Below are positions 34,104 to 42,483 of a stretch of DNA of 64,000 bases, piece after piece. This stretch comes from a candidate division KSB1 bacterium (GTDB lineage Bacteria; Zhuqueibacterota; Zhuqueibacteria; Oleimicrobiales; Geothermoviventaceae), in assembly GCA_034506315.1 (NCBI GenBank), contig JAPDPT010000006.1:1-64000 (forward strand). Reading direction: 5' to 3'. The notes under the pieces were generated by a model that was not told where the DNA came from, searched no databases, and saw only the letters and a program-made list of their open reading frames with translations. The first letter of the stretch is position 1. Each line of letters starts with the position of its first letter. The position numbers and the translations under genes are program-made.

Positions 34104-35132
34104 ATGGACCTTTTCGCCACGGCGGAGCGCGTTTTCGCGAACGCTCCGCGCCTCAAGATCGCGGTGGTCGGCGATTTCTACCTCGATCGCTACATCGTAG
34201 GGAACATGGAGGCTATCTCGAGGGAGGCCCCGGTACCGATCGTACGGGTGGAACACGACGAGTATCTGCCTGGCGGTGGGGGCAACACCACGCTGAACGT
34301 ACGGGCTCTGGGCGCGGAGACGTATGCCGTTGGGGTCATCGGCGATGACCTCTCCGCGGAGATCATGGTCCGCGAGTTCGAACGACGAGGTGTACGAACG
34401 GAGTACCTCCTCCGGGATCCTCGCCGTCTCACCCCGACCTTCAACAAAATCTACGCTTCGTCCTATCACGGGCGAAAGCAACAGGTGGCCCGATTCGACC
34501 AGGAGAATGCCCAGCCCGTCAGCCAGGAAGACGAGGCGCGCATCGTCGAGATCCTCCAGGCCAGGATGCCCGAGTGGGACGCGGTCATTGTCGACGACTA
34601 CAACGAGGTCCAGGAGACGGGGGTGGTAACCCAGGCGATCCTCGACACGGTCGTCCGGGTGTCTCAAGAGGCGGGCGTCGTGACCGTCGGGGACTCTCGC
34701 CGGCGCATCCACCGGTTTCGACACTTTACGGCTCTGGTGCCCAACGAAGTTGAGCTTGCGCTGGGCCTCGGTCTGGCTGAGAATGTTCACCTCGAAGGCG
34801 ACGAGCTCGATCGAGCCGCCCTCCGCTTCTTGGAAGAGACACGTCCCAGATACCTTATCGTGACCCTTGCGGAAAAGGGGGCGGCTATCTACGAGTGGGG
34901 CAAGAAGCCTGTGCGTGTGCCCACCTGGAGCATTCCCGGCGAGATCGACGTAACCGGCGCCGGCGACACGTTTGCGGCCATGCTTTCGGTCGCTCTGGCA
35001 AGCGGATGCGACGTAGCGGGAGCCGTGAACCTGGCAAACGCAGCGGCGGCCGTAGTGGTGCGGAAGCTCTTCACCACCGGCACGGCCTCGCCCGCGGAGG
35101 TCCTCGCTCAGCTGAGCCAGGAGCGGCTCTGA
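34104..35132 (+). CDS. PfkB-family sugar kinase, HldE/RfaE kinase-domain type
   Basis: The 342-residue protein is a ribokinase-fold kinase. It starts LKIAVVGDFYLDRYIVGNMEAISREAPVPIVR, very like the kinase half of HldE, which phosphorylates D-glycero-D-manno-heptose 7-phosphate for the LPS core. LPGGGGNTTLNVRALG is the sugar-binding block and DVTGAGDTFAA carries the catalytic aspartate. No nucleotidyltransferase half is attached. A heptose role fits an LPS-making cell, but ADP-heptose partners are not in the window and other sugars are possible. AGGAGG precedes the start. Confidence 0.85.
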   Translation: MDLFATAERVFANAPRLKIAVVGDFYLDRYIVGNMEAISREAPVPIVRVEHDEYLPGGGGNTTLNVRALGAETYAVGVIGDDLSAEIMVREFERRGVRTEYLLRDPRRLTPTFNKIYASSYHGRKQQVARFDQENAQPVSQEDEARIVEILQARMPEWDAVIVDDYNEVQETGVVTQAILDTVVRVSQEAGVVTVGDSRRRIHRFRHFTALVPNEVELALGLGLAENVHLEGDELDRAALRFLEETRPRYLIVTLAEKGAAIYEWGKKPVRVPTWSIPGEIDVTGAGDTFAAMLSVALASGCDVAGAVNLANAAAAVVVRKLFTTGTASPAEVLAQLSQERL

Positions 35133-35281
35133 TGGTTTTGTCGGCAGGAGGCCTTCTGCGACCTCTGGTCGAATCCTTGCCGGATGGTTGCGCGAGGAGG
35201 CCGCGCGCCGGTTCTCGGCTTCGGCCGAGAGGGTCCCTACGGGCACGCTCGTCATGCAAGGACGACGGGACGGAGAATGCC

Positions 35282-38200
35282 GTGAGACTTGCACTTCGGA
35301 TGCTGGCCATCCTTCTCGTTTCTGCTTCGGCGGCTGCGTCGCAATCGATCCAGCAGGACCTCTTCCGCACACCCCTGGCGCCGAAGATCTCGGCCTCGTT
35401 GGCCGACCGCATTCAGGCTTCCCCTCCTGATGCCAAACACAAGGTCTGGGTGTTTTTCACGGACAAGGGTCTGCACAGCCGGGGGCAGTTGATAGAGGCC
35501 CTTTCTGCGCCGGAAAGATACCTTACGGCCCGGGCCATCGCCCGCCGAAGAAAAGTCCGTGAGGCCGCGTCCCTCTGCGAGTTCCCGGATCTCCCTGTTT
35601 ACGAGCCCTACGTGCAGGCCATCTTAGCGACGGGGGCTAGGCTGCGGACCCGTTCCCGTTGGCTGAACGCCGTCAGTGTGCACGCTACTCCCCGTCAGCT
35701 GATGGACATCGCGTCATTACCCTTTGTTGCCCATTTACGACCGGTGCTGGGCGCACGAAGGCCGCAGGTTGAGGAGGATCATCTCTCAACGGAAACCGTG
35801 GCTCCGCAGATCACTGTCCCCAGGTATCGGTTGGACTACGGGCCCTCCAAGGAACAGCTGGAACAGATCCAGGTGCCCTTGCTTCATGAGCTGGGATACA
35901 CGGGCCGAGGTGTACTGGTGGCGATGTTCGACACCGGTTTCTTTAAGCGCCACGAGGCTTTCTCCCGTCTGCGGATTGTGGCGGAGCGCGATTTCGTGAT
36001 GGGCGACGGGGATACCGAGCGCGACCTCGACGATCCAAATGACTACTCTGACGCGCACGGCACGTACACCTGGTCTACGCTCGCAGGCTTTTGGGAAGGA
36101 GAGCTGATCGGCCCGGCTTATGGTGCGGATTTTCTTCTGGCCAAAACGGAGGACGAACGCAGCGAGACTCCCGTGGAAGAGGACTACTGGGCGGCAGCGG
36201 CCGAGTGGGCCGATAGCCTTGGCGCCGATGTGATCTCCAGCTCACTGGGTTATTTCGACTGGTATCGCTTCGAGGATATGGATGGCAACACTGCAGTGTG
36301 TACGATTGCGGCCGATTGGGCTGCGCGCCAGGGCATGGCCGTGGTGGTGGCAGCGGGCAACTGGAACAGCACCGCCTGGGGCCACATCAGCGCGCCGGCC
36401 GACGGCGACAGCGTGATCGCCGTGGGCGCCGTGGACGCCAACGGAACGGTGGCCAGCTGGAGCTCAAGGGGCCCCACGTACGACGGGAGGATCAAGCCTG
36501 AGGTGTGCGCTCGAGGGGTGAGCACTCGCTGTGCCAGCCGCCGCTCAGCGAGCGCTTACGGATCGGCAAGCGGTACCTCCCTCTCGACACCCCTTGTGGG
36601 GGGCGTTTGTGCCCTCCTGCTCGAAGCGCATCCCGAATGGACGGGCTGGGAAGTTCGCCAGGCACTCTTGGAGACCGCTACCCAGGCCCACCGGCCGGAC
36701 AATGCGTACGGCTGGGGAATTGTGCAGGCCTTCGCCGCGAGCGGCATCAGGGCCGCCGTCCCGATTTGCACCAGCTTTGACTTGATTGAGCCCGCCGCAT
36801 CCGCCAACGGGGTGCTGGACCCCGGAGAGGAAGTTGGCTTTCGCCTTACAATCCGCAACGGGGGGAACGAGCCGCTGGGCGGCTCTCTGCGCTTTCACCT
36901 TGCCGACAGCAGCGTAATTCCGCTGGACACCCTCTTTACCCTCCAGCCGATCCTCCCCGCGCAGGAAAGCGAGATCCGCTGCGAGCGGGTTTTGCGGGTT
37001 TCTCCGACCCCCGGGAAGGCAACTTCGGCCCTTGTTCGGTTCGCAATTGGGACCCGAGAGGGTTTCGTCTTCTGGCGCGACGTAACCTGCAGGCTTGCGG
37101 GCGCTTACGAGCTCTTTGGAATGGTCAAGGAGCTGGGGACGAGCGGGCCCGTGCCGGGCGCCTCCGTGTCCATTCGAGGCCACGGGGCTCCACTCGACTC
37201 CGCCTTCCACCTCCGTGCTACGTCCCAGGGACACTTTCGCTATCTCCTACCCGCTGGCCGGTACGTGGTTCAGGCCACCGAAGAGGGTTACTTCCCCTCC
37301 CTTGCAGCGCAATTCTCCATGCCGCAGTGGGAGGGAGGGATCATCTACCTTTCGCTTTCCCGGCCGTCGCTCCGCTGGCGCTTGCAGCCGTGGGCCGAGG
37401 GACCCGGGGGGTGGCTTTCGGGCGGTGTTGACGTGGAAAATGCCGGAGACGGTACCCTCTTCGTTACCGTCTTACCGGCGACCGCCGGGGTGCAGGAACC
37501 GTCGCTCCCTGTGGAGCCTCTGCAGGTCGAACTGTGGCGCGATCCTCAGGAATACACGCTTGCCGACGTACAGTCCATCTTTGCCACGTTCGAGGAGTCC
37601 AGCGTGCGTTTTTCCGTCTTGCATTACGGTGCCCCGGCGGCGGACCGAACGTGGCGCTGGTTTCTTCACTTCGACCTTGACAACGATGAAAACACGGGGG
37701 AGCGAGTTGGCGGGCTGGGCGCCGACGGGCGGATTGTGGCGACAGCGGAGGGTGCGACCGTGGAGACCTACGTGGGCGGCCAGTGGCTTCCACGCATGAC
37801 GATCCGGGAGGTACAGCTGGTCCAGTCCAGCTTCACCGTCACCATCCCCCAGAGTGTGCTCTCTGGACTTACCGGGGAAACCCTCGTTCCGATGTATCTG
37901 GAGGTTCAGGGAAGGGGCATGGGCCCCTACCAGGTGTACGATCGAGTTCCCGATCCGGGACCCTGGCGCGCGTTTACGCTGGCGCGGGCACCGAGGGGAC
38001 TCCGCCTCTCCCCGCCCTCCTGTTCTGTTGAGTCCAGGCAGGGCTCCGGGTTCCGGATTGAGCTGCAGCGCGCAGCCTGGCAGACCTCCCCTCTACGGAT
38101 CGTGCTCGTAAGTTGGGATCCCCTTCAGCCAGTTCAGGAGGTGAGTCTGTCGGTTTCCTCTTGTGGTCCGGTGGAAAATCTCCCCGAGAAGTGGGAGCTA

Positions 38201-38467
38201 ACGGAGCCTTTCCCCAACCCGTTCGCAAGCCGAACGAGGATCCGGGTTCGGGGCCCGGCAGGAGGGGATTTTCTGCTTCAGATCTACGATCTGCGGGGTC
38301 GGGAAGTGTACCGGGCGACAAAGGTGGTTCCCCCCCATGGGGAGGCGACGATCGACTGGGAGGGGAGGAGTGTCACGGGCGAGTGGTTGCCGAATGGTCT
38401 CTACGTAGCAAGACTCTCGGTGGCGACTCAGCTCAGGGCGTTCCGCAAGGTCATGCTCCTCCGTTAA
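35282..38467 (+). CDS. Secreted subtilisin-like serine protease with C-terminal sorting domain
   Basis: A 1061-residue S8-family protease. GTG 35282 (GGAG 6 bases upstream) gives a signal peptide ending SASAAASQ. The catalytic triad is visible: Asp in VLVAMFDTGFF, His in DAHGTYTWST, Ser in GSASGTSLSTPLVGG, with the oxyanion Asn in VVAAGNWNS. After the protease come Ig-like/CARDB-type segments, a carboxypeptidase-regulatory-like domain (GPVPGASVSIRG...LPAGRYVVQATEEGY), and a final 80 residues FPNPFASRTRIRVR...LPNGLYVARL ending KVMLLR, the FlgD-like/type-A sorting domain of type IX secretion cargo. It is probably displayed or released at the cell surface. The frame can be extended upstream through the kinase gene, but that part is not coding. 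Confidence 0.92.
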   Translation: MRLALRMLAILLVSASAAASQSIQQDLFRTPLAPKISASLADRIQASPPDAKHKVWVFFTDKGLHSRGQLIEALSAPERYLTARAIARRRKVREAASLCEFPDLPVYEPYVQAILATGARLRTRSRWLNAVSVHATPRQLMDIASLPFVAHLRPVLGARRPQVEEDHLSTETVAPQITVPRYRLDYGPSKEQLEQIQVPLLHELGYTGRGVLVAMFDTGFFKRHEAFSRLRIVAERDFVMGDGDTERDLDDPNDYSDAHGTYTWSTLAGFWEGELIGPAYGADFLLAKTEDERSETPVEEDYWAAAAEWADSLGADVISSSLGYFDWYRFEDMDGNTAVCTIAADWAARQGMAVVVAAGNWNSTAWGHISAPADGDSVIAVGAVDANGTVASWSSRGPTYDGRIKPEVCARGVSTRCASRRSASAYGSASGTSLSTPLVGGVCALLLEAHPEWTGWEVRQALLETATQAHRPDNAYGWGIVQAFAASGIRAAVPICTSFDLIEPAASANGVLDPGEEVGFRLTIRNGGNEPLGGSLRFHLADSSVIPLDTLFTLQPILPAQESEIRCERVLRVSPTPGKATSALVRFAIGTREGFVFWRDVTCRLAGAYELFGMVKELGTSGPVPGASVSIRGHGAPLDSAFHLRATSQGHFRYLLPAGRYVVQATEEGYFPSLAAQFSMPQWEGGIIYLSLSRPSLRWRLQPWAEGPGGWLSGGVDVENAGDGTLFVTVLPATAGVQEPSLPVEPLQVELWRDPQEYTLADVQSIFATFEESSVRFSVLHYGAPAADRTWRWFLHFDLDNDENTGERVGGLGADGRIVATAEGATVETYVGGQWLPRMTIREVQLVQSSFTVTIPQSVLSGLTGETLVPMYLEVQGRGMGPYQVYDRVPDPGPWRAFTLARAPRGLRLSPPSCSVESRQGSGFRIELQRAAWQTSPLRIVLVSWDPLQPVQEVSLSVSSCGPVENLPEKWELTEPFPNPFASRTRIRVRGPAGGDFLLQIYDLRGREVYRATKVVPPHGEATIDWEGRSVTGEWLPNGLYVARLSVATQLRAFRKVMLLR

Positions 38468-38685
38468 AGGGACTCCTGGGAAGATCCCGCGCAGGGCGGT
38501 CCAGAGCTCGTCGAGGGAACAAAGGGCTCCGCGAACTTGTTGAAGGGACACAGCTGCTAGACCTTGCGCTGCAACTTTTCGACCGCGGATCAGTCTAAGA
38601 AGCAGTGCGGCAGGACGTTGCGCTGACTGCATCCCGTAGGGTCACAGGAGGTGTGTTGGCAGGTCGGAGAAGATCTGGAGGTTTG

Positions 38686-39405
38686 ATGAGGATGAAGCTC
38701 GAAGGGAGAATGCCGGGTGGAATGGGCAGACTCCTCGGACGGGGTATCATGTTCGGCTCGCTGGCGTTCGGTGTGATCGGCGCCCTGGGATTTACGGTGG
38801 GATACGTTCGGGAATCCGAGCTCCGCACCCGCATCGCCCAGCTGGAGCAGACCATCCGCGAACTGAGATCGACGGTCAACGTGGACAGTGAGCGCTACGC
38901 GACGTTACGCAAGATCGTAGCTATCATCGACAAGCACAATCCGGAGATGCCCGCAGACCTCAAGTACCGCATTGCCGACGAGATCTATCGACTCTCCCTT
39001 CGGTTCGACAACCTGACGCCGGATCTGCTCTGCGCTGTGATCACCCACGAAACCGGAGGTACCTGGGATCCGAAAGTGGTTTCTCCTGCGGGAGCCATCG
39101 GCCTGATGCAAATCATGCCGACTACGGGCATGTACATCGCGGAGGCGGAAGGCATTAGTTGGACCTCCGCACAGGACGTGCTCTTTGACCCCATCCTCAA
39201 TCTCCGCATCGGGGCACGCTACCTCTCGGATCTGATCAGGAACTACGGCGTGGAGGGCGCCCTCGCGGCCTACAACGGGGGCGAACGCTCCGCTGTACGC
39301 TGGTTGGCCTCCGGCAAGAGGGGGGACTTGCTTCAAGACGAGACGCGCGCGTACGTGCCGAGGATCGTCAAACTGCACGAGCAGTACAAGTCAGGTCAGC
39401 TCTAA
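38686..39405 (+). CDS. Membrane-anchored lytic transglycosylase (SLT family), paralogue 2
   Basis: This 239-residue protein has the same plan as the one at 31566: anchor (about residues 20-42), coiled coil (RTRIAQLEQTIRELRSTVNVD) and SLT domain with ITHETGGTWDPKVVSPAGAIGLMQIMP and AAYNGGE. The catalytic Glu is conserved. ATG 38686 was chosen because GGAGG lies 4-10 nt upstream of it and of ATG 38692; a GTG at 38605 would add an Arg-rich tail with no counterpart in the paralogue. An intrinsic terminator follows directly, so it is probably transcribed alone. Confidence 0.88.
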   Translation: MRMKLEGRMPGGMGRLLGRGIMFGSLAFGVIGALGFTVGYVRESELRTRIAQLEQTIRELRSTVNVDSERYATLRKIVAIIDKHNPEMPADLKYRIADEIYRLSLRFDNLTPDLLCAVITHETGGTWDPKVVSPAGAIGLMQIMPTTGMYIAEAEGISWTSAQDVLFDPILNLRIGARYLSDLIRNYGVEGALAAYNGGERSAVRWLASGKRGDLLQDETRAYVPRIVKLHEQYKSGQL

Positions 39406-39433
39406 GAGAACCGTGAAAGCCAACCTTGCACGG

Positions 39434-39465
39434 GAGGGCCAGCATGCCGCTGGCCCTCTCTTTTT
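39434..39465 (+). terminator. Intrinsic terminator after the second lytic transglycosylase
   Basis: A 10-bp perfect stem GAGGGCCAGC (39434-39443) and GCTGGCCCTC (39449-39458), 5-nt loop, then TCTTTTT (39459-39465). Confidence 0.9.
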
Positions 39466-39532
39466 CCCGCCGCCGTGGAAACCTAAATCGGGCTGCATCG
39501 ACCAGCTACCTCCTCCGTGGCTCCGCGTGCCT

Positions 39533-39561
39533 TTGCTTTTCTCCCGGCCCCTTTCTACATT
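39533..39561 (+). promoter_or_regulatory. Promoter of the M2-like peptidase gene
   Basis: TTGCTT (39533-39538), 17-base spacer, TACATT (39556-39561). Transcription would start near 39568, about 59 nt before the GTG start. Confidence 0.5.
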
Positions 39562-39626
39562 GACCGCGAGGCCTGGAAAGCTCCAATTTCCGCGGCGCTG
39601 ACGGAACGCAATATGGGAGGACTAAG

Positions 39627-41303
39627 GTGCGTGCCCATGGACAACTCGCCTTGCTTCTGACAGCGGCCATCATGCTGACCAACTGCGGCAGGGGAAGGAT
39701 GGAGAACGAAGTGAAGACCTTCATTCGAGAGCACATCGCTAAGATCGCGGAGCTCGAAAAGCAGATGAACCTCGCCTATTGGGAGGCGGCCACAACCGGC
39801 AAGCAAGAATCTTACGACCGATACCGGGACCTTCAGCTCCAGTACCGGACCGTTTACGCGAACCGGGAGGAGTTTCAGCGGGTCAAACGGTGGTACGAAT
39901 CCGGGAAGCTGCAGGGCGAGTGGCTCCGACAGGTCACCCTCCTCTACAACCGCTATCTGGCCAACCAGATCGATTCCACTTTGCTCCAGAAAATCGTGGC
40001 CAAGAGCACCGAGGTCGAGCAGAGGTTCAACACCTTCCGTGCGTGGTTCGAGGGGCGACGTGTCAGCAACAACGAGATCCATGAGATTCTGCGTTCGGAG
40101 CTACGGACCCCGCGCCGGAAGCAGGCCTGGGAAGCCAGCAAACAGGTGGGCCAGGAGGTCGCCCAGGACCTGCTGGCCCTGGTTCGGCTCCGGAACGAAG
40201 CGGCGCGCTCGCTGGGCTTCGAAAATTACTACGTGATGGCCATGCGGCTGGCGGAACAAGATCCGGATCACATCCTGCGGATCTTTGACCAGCTTGCCGA
40301 GTTGACCGACGCGGCCTTCAGTCAGCTCAAGCGGGAAATCGACGCCGTTTTGGCTCGCACCTATGGCATCGATCCCACGGAGCTCAGGCCATGGCACTAT
40401 CACGATCCCTTCTTCCAGGAGGTCCCGCGCGTCTTCGAAGTCGACCTGGACGAGCTCTACGCCGATCACGACGTGAAGGAAATCGCCCGCCTTTTCTTCG
40501 CCTCTATCGGCTTAGAGGTGGACGACATCTTGGCTCGCAGTGACCTTTACGAGCGCAACGGAAAGGACCAGCACGCCTTCTGTACCGATATCGATCGCGC
40601 GGGGGACGTACGGGTCCTGGCAAACCTGCGCAATGACGAGTACTGGATGAATACCATTTTGCATGAGCTGGGCCACGCCGTGTACGACAAGTACATCGAC
40701 CGCGCCTTGCCTTTCTTGCTGCGCGAGCCGGCCCACACCTTCACAACGGAGGCGGTGGCAATGCTCTTCGGCCGCCTATCGCGTAACCCATCCTGGCTGG
40801 CCAGGATGCTTTCCCTCGACGAGGCCACGATCCGGTCGATAGCTCCCGCGCTGGACAAGAGTCTCCGGGCCCAGCAGCTCATCTTCGCGCGATGGTGTCA
40901 GGTCATGGTCCGGTTCGAGCGCGAGCTCTACAAGGATCCCGATCAGGATCTGAACACCCTCTGGTGGGACCTTGTAGAACACTACCAGCTCGTCCGCCGG
41001 CCGGAAAAAAGGAATCAGCCCGACTGGGCGGCTAAGATCCACTTCACCTCGGCCCCCGTGTACTACCACAACTACATGCTGGGTGAGCTGCTGGCATCCC
41101 AACTCCACTACGCACTGTTACGACGGGGACTTGGCCGAACGGAGGACCGCGGCTTCGCCTACGCAGGCGAGCCGCGCGTCGGCGAGTTTCTCCGCCGGGA
41201 GGTTTTCTCCTTGAGCGCTCGGTACCCGTGGGACGAGATGATCCGGCGTGCTACGGGGGAGGAACTTACCCCGAAGTACTTCGTGGAACAGTTCGTGAAG
41301 TAG
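39627..41303 (+). CDS. M2-like (peptidyl-dipeptidase A family) metallopeptidase lipoprotein
   Basis: A 558-residue zinc peptidase of the M2/M3 gluzincin type. The zinc motif is NTILHELGHAVYD, and a downstream glutamate ligand is expected in HTFTTEAVAMLFGRL. APVYYHNYMLGELLASQ near the end matches the ACE-like family. The signal peptide ends in a lipobox (IMLTNC at residues 15-20), so the protein should be lipid-anchored in the envelope. ACE-like enzymes remove C-terminal dipeptides; the substrate here is unknown. Start GTG 39627 follows GGGAGG at normal spacing. It stands alone between a terminator/promoter pair and the propeller gene. Confidence 0.88.
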   Translation: MRAHGQLALLLTAAIMLTNCGRGRMENEVKTFIREHIAKIAELEKQMNLAYWEAATTGKQESYDRYRDLQLQYRTVYANREEFQRVKRWYESGKLQGEWLRQVTLLYNRYLANQIDSTLLQKIVAKSTEVEQRFNTFRAWFEGRRVSNNEIHEILRSELRTPRRKQAWEASKQVGQEVAQDLLALVRLRNEAARSLGFENYYVMAMRLAEQDPDHILRIFDQLAELTDAAFSQLKREIDAVLARTYGIDPTELRPWHYHDPFFQEVPRVFEVDLDELYADHDVKEIARLFFASIGLEVDDILARSDLYERNGKDQHAFCTDIDRAGDVRVLANLRNDEYWMNTILHELGHAVYDKYIDRALPFLLREPAHTFTTEAVAMLFGRLSRNPSWLARMLSLDEATIRSIAPALDKSLRAQQLIFARWCQVMVRFERELYKDPDQDLNTLWWDLVEHYQLVRRPEKRNQPDWAAKIHFTSAPVYYHNYMLGELLASQLHYALLRRGLGRTEDRGFAYAGEPRVGEFLRREVFSLSARYPWDEMIRRATGEELTPKYFVEQFVK

Positions 41304-41492
41304 AGCGCGAAGCGGAGCAAGGGCTCTTCGGTCCGGGGAACGAGGGGCCGTTAGCCGAGCCGGCCCGCATGGGAGCACGAAAGCTGCAGCGCAGGCATGG
41401 GCACCGGGAGCGGAGGAGCCGTCCAGAGGCAGCGGCGAAAGGCGGCCGGCGGCGTCGGAGCAGAAAGGACCGAATCCCCAGGCTGCTCCACG

Positions 41493-42431
41493 ATGTGGGT
41501 TGCAAGCAGGGTAAGAAAGGCTTTTTGGGGTAGACCGGCCCCGGTATGGACAATCGTGGCCGGCCTGATCCTCGGGCAAGGAATCCCGCTTGGGGCCCAG
41601 ACGCGGCCGCCCCTGTGGCTCCGGGTAGAAGAGCGGGTGGCGCTGGATTCCATCCCCGCCGAGGTCCTGGAGATCGACCCCTATGGCCGGGTGTACCTGG
41701 CGGATCGGGACAACACCATTTGCGCCTTCACCTGGGACATGCGGCTGGTGAAGAGAATAGGGGGATTTGGGTGGGGGAAGGAGCAATTTCAGCTGCCGAT
41801 CGATCTCTGCGCTCCGAACGGACTGGATGTCTTCGTGTGCGACTACTACAACCACCGGGTCGAGCGCTACGACAAGGACCTCAATTACCTCGCCTCTTAT
41901 CGTGGGGAGGACCTGGCGGAGAGCTGGCGATTCCGCTACCCCGTCTCGGTAGATCAGGCTCCCCAAGGAGACCTTTTTCTGCTCGTACGGGACCCGCCCT
42001 CTGTCATCCGCCTGGACGCCCTGGGCCAGCCCCGACTTGCCTTTGGCGGCTTGGAGGCGGGGGCGAACAAGTTGGTGGATCCAATCCGGTTGCGAATCGG
42101 CGGCGATGGGCACGTTTACGTGCTGGACGCAGGCACCCGGAGCCTCCGCGTCTTTGACTTTTTCGGCAACGAACTCGGTTCGCTGGCGGAAGGCGAGCTA
42201 TCCAAGCCAGAAGGGCTGGCCTGGGTCCCACGTGACCTGCTCTTGGTCGCAGATGCCAGGCAAGGCCTCCTCGCTATCGAAAGGGGAAAGGTTGCACCGG
42301 TGGCTCTTGTACCTTCGGCCCGCGTGCACGTGCGCGACGTGGCTTTCTACCGTGGCACGATCTGCCTTCTTGTCGAAGCTCGTACGGTGGAGCTCTGGCG
42401 AGGGCGGCTGGTGCAACCGACAACCGAGTAA
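41493..42431 (+). CDS. NHL/6-bladed beta-propeller exported protein
   Basis: The 312-residue product has a signal peptide (VWTIVAGLILGQGIPLGAQ) and then NHL-like propeller blades, seen as repeated Asp-x-x-Gly-x-(I/V)-Tyr-(V/L)-x-Asp units: IDPYGRVYLADRDN, GLDVFVCDYYNHRVERYD, GGDGHVYVLDAGTRSLRVFD. Such propellers bind protein or ligand in the periplasm or at the surface; no enzyme motif is seen. ATG 41493 is my choice, though no good ribosome site precedes it; an upstream GTG or ATG start would give an Arg/Gly-rich tail before the signal peptide. It precedes the giant OMP gene by 52 bp, so the two are probably one unit. Confidence 0.7.
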   Translation: MWVASRVRKAFWGRPAPVWTIVAGLILGQGIPLGAQTRPPLWLRVEERVALDSIPAEVLEIDPYGRVYLADRDNTICAFTWDMRLVKRIGGFGWGKEQFQLPIDLCAPNGLDVFVCDYYNHRVERYDKDLNYLASYRGEDLAESWRFRYPVSVDQAPQGDLFLLVRDPPSVIRLDALGQPRLAFGGLEAGANKLVDPIRLRIGGDGHVYVLDAGTRSLRVFDFFGNELGSLAEGELSKPEGLAWVPRDLLLVADARQGLLAIERGKVAPVALVPSARVHVRDVAFYRGTICLLVEARTVELWRGRLVQPTTE

Positions 42432-42483
42432 CCCACCGGATCGGCGGAAGCCGTGTGCCCCGAGAGTCGGAGCCTACAGGTGA

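Noticed and set aside
34895-35281. Upstream extension of the subtilase frame
   Set aside because: Most of it lies inside the kinase gene and is Arg/Gly-rich without similarity; the GTG at 35282 has a ribosome site and yields a signal peptide.
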